This document shows, one piece after another, positions 15,733 to 25,262 of a DNA stretch of 64,000 nucleotides (position 1 is its first letter; the number at the start of each line of letters is the position of its first letter). Source of the stretch: Haloarcula amylovorans (lineage in GTDB: Archaea; Halobacteriota; Halobacteria; Halobacteriales; Haloarculaceae); assembly GCF_004681185.1 (NCBI RefSeq), contig NZ_SRIF01000001.1, positions 310,001 through 374,000 of the forward strand. Reading direction: 5' to 3'. The notes under the pieces were generated by a model that ran no database searches, had not been told where the DNA came from, and saw only the letters and a list, made by a program, of their open reading frames with translations. The translations under genes were made by a program, and so were the position numbers.

Positions 15733-18700
15733 TCACCTCCCTGCGTTGGGCCACCCGGCCGATGTCTCGACGGCCTGCCCGTCCTTGTCGCCGACGCCGC
15801 GCGGCTTCGGGCCGACGACGACCACGACGCCCGTCTCCGCTCGGAACGAGAGTCGCTCGTTGCGCCCGAGCACCTCGCGCTCGCCGTCGTCGTCCACGTC
15901 CAGTCGGACGGTCGCGTCGTCACGGACGTAGGTCGTGGTCGCGGCCGGCGTCGTCGGCGTCCCGTGGTTCGCAGTCACCGCGAAGCGGGCGTACTCCCCC
16001 TCGACGGTGACCCACCAGAGGTTCATCGTCGCGTACCACGGGGTCAGCGGCGGTGCGAGCGGCGCACCCGCGGGCAGGACCTTCTTCCCGAACCGTTTCT
16101 TCGCCAGCTGCTTCGCTCGGTGTTCGGTCGCGTTAGCGACGGTAGCATGGAGCGCCTCGCGTGCCACCGTTCGCGTGGCCGAGGTCGTCCGATTCACGAC
16201 CGGTTCTCGGGGCCGCGCGAGGGGGCGTTTCAGCGCGTCGTTGATCGTTCCCGACAGCCGAACCCGGAGCCAATCGCGCTCGACTGCCGAGAGGGTCCGC
16301 CGCTCGGCCGCGACTGCGGCGATACTCTCTGCCGCCCGACCATTTGCCAGCGCCAGCCCGCGTGCGTGGGTCGCGTTCCATCGGCTCAGTCCCGCCGTCA
16401 CGATTCGCCGACTCGCTCGCCGGTCCGCGCCCGTCTCCTTGCGCACCGTTGCCCGGAGTTCGACGGCTACGTGGTCGTTCGCGTCCCGGACTCGGTCGTT
16501 CAACGTCGCTCGGTGTTCGTTCAGACTCTCGTTTTCGGCGGCCTCGGTCGTCACGTTCACGGCCGTCGCGTTCGCCGCCGCCAGCGCCGTCGCTGCCGTC
16601 GAGAGCCGCGTCCGGTCCGTGGAAGCCGTAGCACCCATCGTTACGGCGTCGGCGGCGTCGCCGTACGGCACGGTGAAGACGTTGACGTTGCGCGCGACCA
16701 GCGGATGTTCGCTGCCGTCTATTGCCGGGTGCCGCGATTCGTCGAGCGAAGCCAACGTGAGGTACTGCGGTCGCGCATCGACCCGCGTTCGAACCGGGCC
16801 GGCAGGACCGGTAGGAACGGGTCGCGCTCGCGGCACCTGCGTCTCGCGGGCGGTCAGGCTCCGGCGGACGTCCCGAAGCGACCCGCCGGTGCGCTCCTGC
16901 AACCGGGAATCGACCTTTGCCCCGGCCGTCGCTCGCCCCTTCGCTCTGGCGGCGAGACGCTCGTCGACGGCATCGAGATACGTGAGTCGTGCCGCGACGC
17001 GTGCTTTCTGTGCGGCGCTGTCGTAGGTTTCCGGTACATCTGCAAGGGCCGCCCGTCGCTCGGCGAGGAGCTGTCGGAGGCGGTGTGCCGGGTTCGTCTC
17101 GAACGTGCCGGCGGCCCCGCGTTCGACGGTCACGTTCGTCGCCCGGACCCGCTCGCGGAGTCGCCGCAGGTCTCGGTACACCCACGCTCGCAGTTCGGCG
17201 GGCCGTTCGGCCGTCACTGGGACGGTTCGCGTTCGGAGGCCGCCGTCCGCGGCGCGCGCGGCGACGGCGTCACGGCCGCCGGCCCGGTCGATGAGTCCCC
17301 GCTCCGCTCGCTCCGCGACATCAGCCAGATTCTCGCCACCGACCGGGCTTCCGTCAGGGTCGTGAGCCGTCGTGATGGGTCGGTTCAGTGCGGCGGATTT
17401 ACCCTCGTGACGACCGACGAGGGCGACGCTCACGCGTTGTCGCTCGGTTCGACTCGCAATCGTCTGTCGCCGATGGCTCTCGTTCCCACCCACCGACTCC
17501 CAGACCGCCACCCGCGTATGCTCGACGGCGACGATTCGACCGAAACTGCGCAGTTCGTGCCAGCCGTCGGGGACGCGCGGATTCGCAGTTGCATCGCCAA
17601 CCGTCTCGGTGCTCTCGCTCGTCTCCTCGGCGACGAGCGTCCAGTTCTCACCCGGTGGTTCGGGCCGGTCAGGGGGGCCGCCGCGGATGTGGCGACTGTC
17701 AGAGACCAGTCGAACCTCGACAGTGTAGACGTCAGTCGTCGTCGCGTCGAGCGTGTCGGGTGCGGCGACCGTCCGGAAGGCGGCGTCGGCGGTCTCGTTG
17801 ACGCCGATCTGCATGGTCTCGTTTGCTTGCGGATACTCGCTGGCGTTCTCCCCAGTAGAGATGTCCTCGCTGACCGGTCGATAGGATGTCTGCTTGAGCA
17901 GCTCGCTGGCGAAGGCGGTGTCGTTGCTTCCGGTGACCAGATCTTCGATGCTAGTCATCGCCGTCGCCTCGGTGAGCGCCTGACGGCCGTTCGGGTCGCT
18001 CCGGCCGAACGTCGAGCGTTGGACGCCCAGGAGCGCGCCGTTGGTCGCAAGGCTGACGTGCCGGTTGGCGAGAACGTTCTCGATGGGCACGCCGCCGAAC
18101 TGGGCGTAGCCGCGCGCCCACACCATCGGATACAGCCGCGCGGTCAGACGCTGACTCAGCCCCGGATGCTCTATCTGCGCGTGCAGCCGCGTCTCGTAGG
18201 TCTCCATTTGGTCGTGGAGCATGAGTACCGGCGTCGTGACCGTCACTGTCGGGGAAACGTCTCGTCTGGTCAGGACTCGGTCGCCGCGTCGGGCGGTCAG
18301 CGTGACGTTCTCGACGGTCGCTCGCAGCGCGGTACCGTTTTCGCCCGCACGTTCGACAGTGACGCGGTCAATTGCACTTCGGTACTCCTCGGCCGTCTCG
18401 ACGGCCGGGAGACTCGCCGTGGCTTCGACGCCCTCGCTCCTCGCCTCAACTCGCTGGAGGCGGTCGCGTACCTGCAGGTACACCCGCAGTCGCAACGCGT
18501 CCCGGAACGGCTGACTGTCGTTCAGCGCCCGTCCAGCTGGCGTGTCGGCGGGTTCGAGTACCGAATTCGCGGCCGCCCGGCGCCCGGCGGTCACCACCCC
18601 GTCACGCATCGCCGTCTGCGTCTCTGCTGACGCTCGGTCGAGCGTGCGCTCGACGGCGGTGTCGCTCGGTACCGTGTCGGGAGTGAGCGTCGGTGCGAGC

Positions 18701-18771
18701 GTGAGACTGCTCACGAGCAAGAGAACGCCCACCAGCGCGAAGGGGACTCGACCCCGCGTGTCTTCTCTCAC
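15733..18771 (-). CDS. Giant single-anchor surface protein of the Tad-like locus (DUF7286-like)
   Basis: A protein of about 1012 residues. The N-terminus REDTRGRVPFALVGVLLLVS has an RG pair before a hydrophobic segment, reminiscent of prepilin/TadE-type anchors. The body is Ala/Arg/Thr-rich with long helical stretches and no recognised catalytic domain. The start taken is GTG 18771, which overlaps the upstream stop (GTGA); another in-frame GTG at 18780 is possible. It is the last gene of an overlapping series with an ATPase and a TadC/PilC-like protein. It may be a scaffold or TadG-like pseudopilin; this is inference. Confidence 0.75.
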   Translation of the reverse strand: MREDTRGRVPFALVGVLLLVSSLTLAPTLTPDTVPSDTAVERTLDRASAETQTAMRDGVVTAGRRAAANSVLEPADTPAGRALNDSQPFRDALRLRVYLQVRDRLQRVEARSEGVEATASLPAVETAEEYRSAIDRVTVERAGENGTALRATVENVTLTARRGDRVLTRRDVSPTVTVTTPVLMLHDQMETYETRLHAQIEHPGLSQRLTARLYPMVWARGYAQFGGVPIENVLANRHVSLATNGALLGVQRSTFGRSDPNGRQALTEATAMTSIEDLVTGSNDTAFASELLKQTSYRPVSEDISTGENASEYPQANETMQIGVNETADAAFRTVAAPDTLDATTTDVYTVEVRLVSDSRHIRGGPPDRPEPPGENWTLVAEETSESTETVGDATANPRVPDGWHELRSFGRIVAVEHTRVAVWESVGGNESHRRQTIASRTERQRVSVALVGRHEGKSAALNRPITTAHDPDGSPVGGENLADVAERAERGLIDRAGGRDAVAARAADGGLRTRTVPVTAERPAELRAWVYRDLRRLRERVRATNVTVERGAAGTFETNPAHRLRQLLAERRAALADVPETYDSAAQKARVAARLTYLDAVDERLAARAKGRATAGAKVDSRLQERTGGSLRDVRRSLTARETQVPRARPVPTGPAGPVRTRVDARPQYLTLASLDESRHPAIDGSEHPLVARNVNVFTVPYGDAADAVTMGATASTDRTRLSTAATALAAANATAVNVTTEAAENESLNEHRATLNDRVRDANDHVAVELRATVRKETGADRRASRRIVTAGLSRWNATHARGLALANGRAAESIAAVAAERRTLSAVERDWLRVRLSGTINDALKRPLARPREPVVNRTTSATRTVAREALHATVANATEHRAKQLAKKRFGKKVLPAGAPLAPPLTPWYATMNLWWVTVEGEYARFAVTANHGTPTTPAATTTYVRDDATVRLDVDDDGEREVLGRNERLSFRAETGVVVVVGPKPRGVGDKDGQAVETSAGWPNAGR

Positions 18772-19649
18772 GGCGACCACGTCCTGACCGTGATTCGGAC
18801 GGTGCCGGTCTCGACGGTGCGGGCCGCAACCCGCGGTGAGTCGAATCGGGCGCGCATGTCCCGTTCGAACGTATCGGTGAGCGACGCCGCCAGACGGCTG
18901 TTGAGTTCCGTCGCGTTCTCCGCCTGCACGGGCATCCGCCCGGCACCGGTAAGTGCGGCCATCCGCCGGTATCGAGTCGCCATCAGCCTGTCTGCGGGGT
19001 AGTCGCCCCGCAGTGCCAGTTGTGCCTGCGATGGCGGAAACAGGCCGTCGACGACGGCGCGAGCGACGACGGCGGCGACGCCTCCAAACCCTCGCGTCCG
19101 CGCAGCGCGGTTCGCACTTCCGCGCACATTCGCCATCGGGCTCGGAACCCTCAGCGTCGCGGCCCGTACGTCTGCGGAGGGCGGGGGTCGCTCACCGATG
19201 CGCGTCGTCGCAGTGACTGGCGTACCGCGGTACGGTTCCCACCGGACACGAACCGAGCTGACTCGCCCCGACTCGCTTCGTTGGGAGAGGCGTGCGCGCG
19301 TCGTCTCGCCGACCGTCCGCTCGAAGTCGGTTCCGGCCGTCGACAGCCGTCGTCCCTCGACCGTGATGCCGCTCATCGCGGCGTCGGCGAGCAGTTGTGC
19401 GACGGTGCCGTGGGCCGTCCGCTGGTGCCGGGCCGTCGCGTTTGGGGTCCAGTCGGGCGGCGGCCCCGGCGGCTCCAGTGCGTAGCTGACGTGGGCGGTA
19501 CTGGTGCCGAGCAGTTCCGCCTGTTCGGCGGCCGGGTTGCTCGTTGCCCTCGGGTCGTCGGTGACGCCGCCGAGGACGGCCACCGCGGCAGCACCGAGCA
19601 ACAACAGGAACAGCGTCACGTCGAGGACGGTACTCGTCGCGCGACTCAT
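18768..19649 (-). CDS. Single-anchor protein of the Tad-like locus (DUF7284-like)
   Basis: A 293-residue protein starting at ATG 19649, which overlaps the upstream stop (ATGA). One N-terminal hydrophobic helix, VLDVTLFLLLLGAAAVAVLGG, follows a short basic N-terminus (MSRATST). The rest is predicted extracellular with many Arg and Thr. The position and single anchor resemble minor pilins or TadE/F-like proteins. No known domain is recognised. Confidence 0.75.
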   Translation of the reverse strand: MSRATSTVLDVTLFLLLLGAAAVAVLGGVTDDPRATSNPAAEQAELLGTSTAHVSYALEPPGPPPDWTPNATARHQRTAHGTVAQLLADAAMSGITVEGRRLSTAGTDFERTVGETTRARLSQRSESGRVSSVRVRWEPYRGTPVTATTRIGERPPPSADVRAATLRVPSPMANVRGSANRAARTRGFGGVAAVVARAVVDGLFPPSQAQLALRGDYPADRLMATRYRRMAALTGAGRMPVQAENATELNSRLAASLTDTFERDMRARFDSPRVAARTVETGTVRITVRTWSP

Positions 19650-20035
19650 CGCCAGACACACACCCTGAGCGTGCCGCTGCGAACGGTCGCCGGGCCGAGT
19701 GCGACGCTCACCGTCCGGTGGTTGCGGGACGCGTCGGCCGGCGGCGTGGGACCGACGCTCCAGCGGCGTTCGGCTCGCAGCGTGACGTTCGCCTCGTAGC
19801 CGGTCGGAACCACCGAAAGCGATCCATTGAGTCGCTCCGGGTCCACGACGCCGGCGGTGGTCAGGTGTCGCTCGACGGCGTCGGCAGTCGGGGCCGCGAC
19901 GTTCCGCTCGCCGCTCGTCGCCGCCAGCGCGTCGTCGAGGACGCCCGCGTACAGCGCCAGTCCCGCCGAGACGGCGAAGACCGCCACCAGCGCCGCGAGC
20001 GGTTCGGTCGCGCCCCTAGCCGACGAGCGTGACAT
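19646..20035 (-). CDS. TadE/pseudopilin-like small membrane protein (DUF7285-like)
   Basis: A 129-residue protein whose N-terminus reads MSRSSARGATEPLAALVAVF. It has an RG site, a Glu three residues after the Gly and a 20-residue hydrophobic stretch, a plausible archaeal class III signal peptide. The C-terminal 90 residues are hydrophilic with a conserved-looking VCVW near the end. It overlaps the preceding gene by 20 nt and the following by 4 nt. A pseudopilin role is inferred from the motif and the neighbouring ATPase. Confidence 0.72.
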   Translation of the reverse strand: MSRSSARGATEPLAALVAVFAVSAGLALYAGVLDDALAATSGERNVAAPTADAVERHLTTAGVVDPERLNGSLSVVPTGYEANVTLRAERRWSVGPTPPADASRNHRTVSVALGPATVRSGTLRVCVWR

Positions 20036-20486
20036 CGACGCCTCCCCACGCCACTCGCCTGACGGTCATTCGTTCGGGTGCCGGTCGCCACTCTCCGGCG
20101 GTCGCCGCAGCCTCGGCACGCTCGACCGCTCGACGGAACCCCGAGGGCGACCCGAACAGCCTCGACGGACGACGCCCATCGAGCGCGGCCGCGAGTCGTC
20201 CTTCGATGGCCGGCACGACAGACCTGAGAAACGTCGCGTGAGCAGTGCCACCGTCAGACCGCAAGCCGACCTGCCGACGCGTCAGCATCCAGTCGTCGGC
20301 GGCAGTCAGCTCGCGGGTGGCGACCGACCCCGGCGGACTGGTCGCCACTTCGTCGACCGTCGCTGCAGTCGCGGCGGCGTCTGGTGGTGCCGTCGAAGGC
20401 AATTCACCGACGACGCCGAGGACGGCCGCGCTGACCGCGGCCAGCGCCACCCAGACGGACAGCGTTTCCGTGTGTGTCTCGAACAT
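20016..20486 (-). CDS. Single-anchor protein of the Tad-like locus (DUF7283-like)
   Basis: A 156-residue protein with an N-terminal hydrophobic helix (TLSVWVALAAVSAAVLGVVG) after an acidic start, then an extracellular Ala/Arg/Thr-rich domain ending in WGGVDVTLVG. No RG site precedes its helix. It begins 39 nt after the TadC/PilC-like gene and overlaps the next gene by 20 nt. Function unknown; it is a candidate minor subunit. Confidence 0.72.
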   Translation of the reverse strand: MFETHTETLSVWVALAAVSAAVLGVVGELPSTAPPDAAATAATVDEVATSPPGSVATRELTAADDWMLTRRQVGLRSDGGTAHATFLRSVVPAIEGRLAAALDGRRPSRLFGSPSGFRRAVERAEAAATAGEWRPAPERMTVRRVAWGGVDVTLVG

Positions 20487-20525
20487 GCGACTGGGTGGCC
20501 CCGTTCTCCGATTTAAACTCCAGGG

Positions 20526-22223
20526 TCAGACGAGTAGGCGGGTGGCCACGACGGCGACGAGGTACACTGTCGTCGCCGAACAGAGCGCCAACCCGATGCG
20601 GTAGCCGACGAGTGATCGGTCTAGTCCTCGGTGGAGTCCCGTCGAGAGCGCGGTCAGAACGACCGCGAGGACGAGACAGTACCAGCCGACGACCGGGCCA
20701 AGCAGACTGGCTGAGACGGCTTCGATTGGGCCGCCGCTCTGCATGGACTCTGCCAGCGCCACCGTTGCGCCGCCGACCAGCGGGCCGAACAGCGCGGCCG
20801 TGTTCGAGAGCGTTCTGGTAATCTGTGCGAGGTCGCGGCGCGTCTCGCGTTCGACCGCCGCGAGCTCGTCAAGGTGGTCACCCATCGTGGCGATACTGTC
20901 GCCCGCCGGCGGCCCGATGGCTGCGGCCGCGTCCAGAAGCGTCGCCGTTCGTCGGAGTCGAGGACTCGGCAGCTCGTCGAGGGTGCCATGGTCGCCGCGG
21001 AACGCCGACTCGATGCTGCAACCGAGTCGCTGTTGGCGGGCAATCGTCGTGTCGAGCAGAGTCGACAACGGTCCGGCTGTCACCTCTGCTGTCTCTGCGA
21101 GTGCGGCTTCCACGGATAGGCCACGGTCGACGCGCCGACCGATGGCTGACAGCGCGTCCGGCAGGGCCTCCTCGACGGCCGTGACGTGTTCGCGTACCTG
21201 TCTCACCGGTCGGTAATGGACGACGAGTGCCGTCCCCGTGCCCGCGCCGAGCGCGGCGATAGGCGGTCCCCATCCCGGAACGACGCTACTCCCGGCCAAC
21301 CAGCCGAAGACGGCCGCGAGACCGCCACTGAGGAGTGCTGGCGTCGGCGTCGACGGAACGCCCGGGTGACTCCGCGGCACGGTCGCCGGTGGGAAGGCGA
21401 CGGGTCGCCGAGCGAGGAGCCACGCGCTGGCGACGACCAGTCCGCCCGGAAGGCCGACGCCGTACGTCAGGGCGAGTAGCGCCGGGGTGACGGCGACGCC
21501 CGCTGCGGCGGCCGCCGGGAGAAGCGAGACGAACGCCAGCGGGAGGAGGACGCCGAAGGCGTACAGCCCGGTCGCCGGCGCGCGAAGGTCGGCGGCAAAA
21601 CGCGCCATCTCCTCGCGCGTGCCGTCGAGAACGTGCCGCCGAGCCGTCGAACGCACCGCTGCGCGCTCGGATGCGGGTACGACGGCCGCCCGCTCGACGC
21701 ACTGTACTGCTCGCCCGAGCGCCGGAAACTGATCGTCCCACGCCTCCGCGAACGCGCGTAACCCGCTCCGCGGCGTCCCGCGCGCCCGCAGCCGGTGTCG
21801 CTGTAGCCGCTCGGTCAGCAGTCCGCCGCCGGCTGCCGTGGCAAATACCGTCGCCCGCTCCGTGCTGGGCCACAGTGTCACGCCGAGGACGAGCGTGACG
21901 ACCAGCGAGGGGGCGGTCCCGAGCGCTCGGACGCGTCGCGCCTGCGCAGCCAGCGGAACCCCATAACGCCCCACGAGCGCGACGCCGACCGCCGTGAGGA
22001 GACAGATACCGCCCCCCAGCACTGCGAGGTCGCCGACTCCGGCCGACAGGACGGCGAATCCAGCCAGCCAGAATCCGACAGCGAGCGCGTAGCTCGCGCC
22101 GAGGAGCTGTGCCGGATTGCGGTCGATTCCGAGGAACCGGCACGCCTGCTCGTACTCCGTGGGGACGGTGAGACAGTCGTCCCACGCCAGTCGCAGTCGG
22201 GCGAACGTGGCTCGCTCCGTCAT
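20526..22223 (-). CDS. Type II secretion system F / TadC-PilC-like inner-membrane protein
   Basis: A 565-residue membrane platform protein. Two T2SSF-like halves with multiple helices are separated by a long segment. The C-terminal half holds VEEALPDALSAIGRRVDRGL and SVEAALAETAEVTAGPLSTL, the typical T2SSF cytoplasmic domain. It would anchor the filament and couple to the ATPase encoded just upstream, which overlaps its start (ATGA at 22220). It belongs to archaeal Tad/archaellum-like platforms (TadC/PilC/FlaJ group). Confidence 0.85.
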   Translation of the reverse strand: MTERATFARLRLAWDDCLTVPTEYEQACRFLGIDRNPAQLLGASYALAVGFWLAGFAVLSAGVGDLAVLGGGICLLTAVGVALVGRYGVPLAAQARRVRALGTAPSLVVTLVLGVTLWPSTERATVFATAAGGGLLTERLQRHRLRARGTPRSGLRAFAEAWDDQFPALGRAVQCVERAAVVPASERAAVRSTARRHVLDGTREEMARFAADLRAPATGLYAFGVLLPLAFVSLLPAAAAAGVAVTPALLALTYGVGLPGGLVVASAWLLARRPVAFPPATVPRSHPGVPSTPTPALLSGGLAAVFGWLAGSSVVPGWGPPIAALGAGTGTALVVHYRPVRQVREHVTAVEEALPDALSAIGRRVDRGLSVEAALAETAEVTAGPLSTLLDTTIARQQRLGCSIESAFRGDHGTLDELPSPRLRRTATLLDAAAAIGPPAGDSIATMGDHLDELAAVERETRRDLAQITRTLSNTAALFGPLVGGATVALAESMQSGGPIEAVSASLLGPVVGWYCLVLAVVLTALSTGLHRGLDRSLVGYRIGLALCSATTVYLVAVVATRLLV

Positions 22224-24103
22224 CGTCCAGCCTCGGTCGTGTCGGTAGCGTCGGTCGCCTCGGCCGTGGCCGCCGATCGGTTGGCCGGTGTCGGCGCGCC
22301 GTCGGCGAATTGAGCTGTTCGCGCCCGAATCGTCTCCAGAACGCGTTCGTAGGACTCGCCGGCGTGAGCGAGCGATTCGACGAGGTGACTCGTCCCCCGG
22401 TCGAGTCGGCCGGTCGCCGTGGCCATCGCGCCGTCACGCTCGAACAGCGATTCGAAGCCGACGCCGTCGCCGCAGTCGATGACCTCTTCGACGGACGCGA
22501 CGCCGCGCCCAGCCTCGGCCGTCGGTGGTGCGAGCGTCACGACGAGGTCGGTCGCGGCGAACGCGCTCTCGGGGACACCGAGGTCGGTGACGAGGCGTTC
22601 TCGAACGGCCGCACCCCCGGAGCCGTGAATCGTCCCCAGCACCGCGCTGTCGCCGCTGCCGACCCGCATCGCCTCGTAGAGGACGCTCGCTTCCTCGCCG
22701 CGCACCTCGCCGACGACGAGCGCCCCGTCGCCCAACCGGAGCGCAGTTCGGAGCGCCTCGGGGGCGTCGATAGACGGCCCGTCGCCACTCGCGGTTCGCA
22801 GCGATTGAACGTCCCGACCATGGTTTTGGAGGTTCGAGACCGGGAGTTCCGGCGTGTCCTCGATGACGAGGGTTCTGACCGCCGGCGGGAGTTCCCAGAG
22901 GAGCGCGCCGAGCGTCGTCGTCTTCCCCGCTCCGCGCGGGCCGGCGACTAGACAGGCCGCGCCGCGCTCGACGGCCACCGAGAGCAGCCCGGCGACTGCC
23001 GGCGGGACGGTGCCGTTCCCCACGAAGTCTGACAGCTGCCAGCGGGACCCGTCGTGCGCGCGAAGGGCGAACGCCAGCCCGTCGCTGACCGGTTCGCCGA
23101 CGCCAGCGACGCGGACCTGTCTCCCGGCGACGGTTGCCGTCGCGTCTAGCGTCGGACTCGCCCGCGAGAACGCCCGGCCGCTCGTCCGCCGGAAGGTCGA
23201 CGCGAGCGCCCGCGCCCCCTCGCTCGTCAGCCGCACGTTCGTCCGCATCGTCTCGCCTTCGACCCTGACGCGCAGTCGCGTATCGGCGACGGGAGCGGTG
23301 GCGAAGACGTCCGAGACGCGGGGGTCAGCGAACAGGTCTTCGAGGATGCCGAGTCCCCGAGTGTGTTTCCGGAGGACGGCCGCGACCGCAGCGGTCGTCG
23401 CCCCATCGTCGGTGACCGCGTTGGCCGCTTCCTGAGCCGTCACGCGCTCGCCGGCGGCCGATGCGAGCCGCTCGACTGCCTTGCCGAGCAATCGCGCCGT
23501 CTCGGGGTCGAACTCGTGTTCTCGCGGGCGGACGTGATAGGTGTCGAGCGCGCTCTGGGACGCGTATCGCCGGACGACCGCACCCGTCTCGACCGTTCGC
23601 CGGTCGCGAAGCGACGCGCTCGCGGGCGGGGACGTGGTGACGCGGGCGCCGCTCACCGCCGGTCCGACGTACGGGGCGAGTTCGCTCTCGACCCCCGATC
23701 GCTCCGCGAGTAGCGAGAGACCGGTCGCCGCCGCGAGGTCGGCGACCGGGCCGGCACGGCCGATGGCTTCCGTCGCGGCGGCCAGTGGCTCGCGGCGAGC
23801 CCGCACCGCTAGCCGCTCGTCTATCGGCTCGACGCGGGTCGCGAACCGACCGGCCGCGACGAGGAGCGCGGCCGAGTCGTCGAGATACGCCCGTTCCACG
23901 CCGTCGCTGGTCGTGACGACGGCGTCCACGTCAGCGTCGCCGAGCGCCGCGATTACTGTCTCTCGACAGGCCGGTGATTCGCCGAGATGCCCGCTCTCCG
24001 GGCAGTCGTCGGCCGAGACGACGAGTCGGTCCCCTTCGAAGGACGCCGAGCAGCGACAGTCGACCTCGTCGTCGCTACTGTCGGCCGTGAACCAGCTACG
24101 CAT
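22220..24103 (-). CDS. Type II/IV secretion ATPase (PilB/TadA/FlaI family)
   Basis: A 627-residue protein starting at ATG 24103, overlapping the previous stop. An N-terminal Cys-containing region (CRCSASFEGDRLVVSADDC) precedes the secretion-ATPase core. Walker A is GPRGAGKTTT (about residue 382), followed by TLVIEDTPELPVSNLQNHGR and LRLGDGALVVGEVRGEEASV (Walker B/Glu box), with LGTIHG (His box) after it. It should power filament assembly or secretion with the TadC/PilC-like protein. The N-terminal region is unusual and may bind a metal or another subunit. Confidence 0.9.
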   Translation of the reverse strand: MRSWFTADSSDDEVDCRCSASFEGDRLVVSADDCPESGHLGESPACRETVIAALGDADVDAVVTTSDGVERAYLDDSAALLVAAGRFATRVEPIDERLAVRARREPLAAATEAIGRAGPVADLAAATGLSLLAERSGVESELAPYVGPAVSGARVTTSPPASASLRDRRTVETGAVVRRYASQSALDTYHVRPREHEFDPETARLLGKAVERLASAAGERVTAQEAANAVTDDGATTAAVAAVLRKHTRGLGILEDLFADPRVSDVFATAPVADTRLRVRVEGETMRTNVRLTSEGARALASTFRRTSGRAFSRASPTLDATATVAGRQVRVAGVGEPVSDGLAFALRAHDGSRWQLSDFVGNGTVPPAVAGLLSVAVERGAACLVAGPRGAGKTTTLGALLWELPPAVRTLVIEDTPELPVSNLQNHGRDVQSLRTASGDGPSIDAPEALRTALRLGDGALVVGEVRGEEASVLYEAMRVGSGDSAVLGTIHGSGGAAVRERLVTDLGVPESAFAATDLVVTLAPPTAEAGRGVASVEEVIDCGDGVGFESLFERDGAMATATGRLDRGTSHLVESLAHAGESYERVLETIRARTAQFADGAPTPANRSAATAEATDATDTTEAGR

Positions 24104-24575
24104 CGGCGCGCCCTCCCGCACTGCTCTCGGTGTCGCTCATCCGGCGGACTGTCACGACGGTCCGCCCGTCCTGTCGTTCCAGCGCGAACGAGAGTCGATG
24201 CGGCCCCGGTTCCCGAAGCGTGAGGCTGCCGCCGACCGGCCGAATCGGGACGCTGACGAGGCGTTTCGTATGCATCGCGTCGCGCACTCGCCAACTGGCG
24301 ACGCCGACGCCCTGTCGAGTGTGAAAGCGAAGTTCGGTGACGCCGGCGCTCGTCAGACTCCGTTCGGGGAGGCGAACGGTTACGATGCGGCGCGCATCGG
24401 ACTCCCGCGTCGGGGAGTCGGTGGCGACCATCGTTCGGAGCCGTTCTGCGAGTGCCGACAGTTGTCGCTCGGCGGTGGCGTCGGCTGCGTCGGCCTGTGC
24501 CGTCGAGAGAGCTGGTGCGCTGATCGACAGCAACGCCGCGGTGAGTGCGACGCCGACGAAGAGACGGACTATCAC
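24096..24575 (-). CDS. Secreted protein of the Tad-like locus (DUF7311-like)
   Basis: A 159-residue protein with a probable signal peptide (MIVRLFVGVALTAALLSISA, cleavage near PALSTAQA) followed by a small domain with beta-rich segments. It overlaps the coiled-coil gene upstream by ATGA and the ATPase gene downstream by 8 nt. Function unknown. Its constant position beside a secretion ATPase suggests an assembly partner. Confidence 0.7.
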   Translation of the reverse strand: MIVRLFVGVALTAALLSISAPALSTAQADAADATAERQLSALAERLRTMVATDSPTRESDARRIVTVRLPERSLTSAGVTELRFHTRQGVGVASWRVRDAMHTKRLVSVPIRPVGGSLTLREPGPHRLSFALERQDGRTVVTVRRMSDTESSAGGRADA

Positions 24576-25174
24576 AGTACCGACCGAATCCGTTCGATGA
24601 CGCCGGGGTCCTCCCGGGAGTCGGCGTGGTTGTCGTCGGCACGAGTCGAGTCGGCAAGGTCGGCAGCGTCGGTGCTGGGCGAGCGACGCCGCGTCGCGTC
24701 GGTCGCAGTTGCCGAAGCGTCACGCGTGTTGTGAGCGTCCCGTGTAGCTGTCTCGGCCGGCGCAGTCGCGTCAGTTGGTGCAGTCGTGTCGGCCAACCCC
24801 GCTGTCTCGGTGCGGGCGGGCGTCTCAGCAGACGCCGCGGCCGGGCTCCGGTCCGGGATTGCGGTCCCGCTGGCGGACGGCTGTCGGCCCTCGAACCGCT
24901 GTTCCAGCCCTTCGACCGCAGAGAGGGCGGCGTCGGCGCGTCGCTCGACGTCCTGATTGACAGAGCGGACGTTTCCGACGTATCCGCGTAGGGCCTGCGT
25001 CGCTGCTTCGAGTTCGCTCGTTCGGTCGTCCAGTTCCGTGAGCCGCTCTTCGACGCGTTCGATGCGTGCGTGTAGGTCGGCGAGATTGGTCGCTTCGGGG
25101 AACTCGTGGTCGCCGTCGGTGACGGCGCGTTCGACGGTTCGAACGCGCTCTTCGAGGGTCTCTACGTCGGTCAT
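24572..25174 (-). CDS. Coiled-coil protein of the Tad-like locus (DUF7310-like)
   Basis: A 200-residue protein starting at ATG 25174 (MTDVETLEERV). Residues 1-110 form a strong heptad coiled coil (LHARIERVEERLTELDDRTS). Residues 110-180 are Ala/Thr/Pro-rich and disordered. The C-terminus ends EDPGVIERIRSVL. It is the first gene of the filament operon and may be a cytoplasmic regulator or tether. No enzymatic motif is seen. Confidence 0.7.
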   Translation of the reverse strand: MTDVETLEERVRTVERAVTDGDHEFPEATNLADLHARIERVEERLTELDDRTSELEAATQALRGYVGNVRSVNQDVERRADAALSAVEGLEQRFEGRQPSASGTAIPDRSPAAASAETPARTETAGLADTTAPTDATAPAETATRDAHNTRDASATATDATRRRSPSTDAADLADSTRADDNHADSREDPGVIERIRSVL

Positions 25175-25262
25175 AGCCGTGCGTGGTCTCACTCTGGTAT
25201 TTGAACCCTCGCCTCGGGCCGCGGTGTGAACCTTCTTACCTGATGGCGGACCCAGACGGCCC

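Noticed and set aside
15673..18630. A 985-codon open frame on the plus strand opposite the giant surface protein gene
   Set aside because: It is the antisense frame of a GC-rich gene: composition is Arg/Pro-rich, no family is recognised, and the minus-strand frame has a hydrophobic anchor and overlaps cleanly with its operon.
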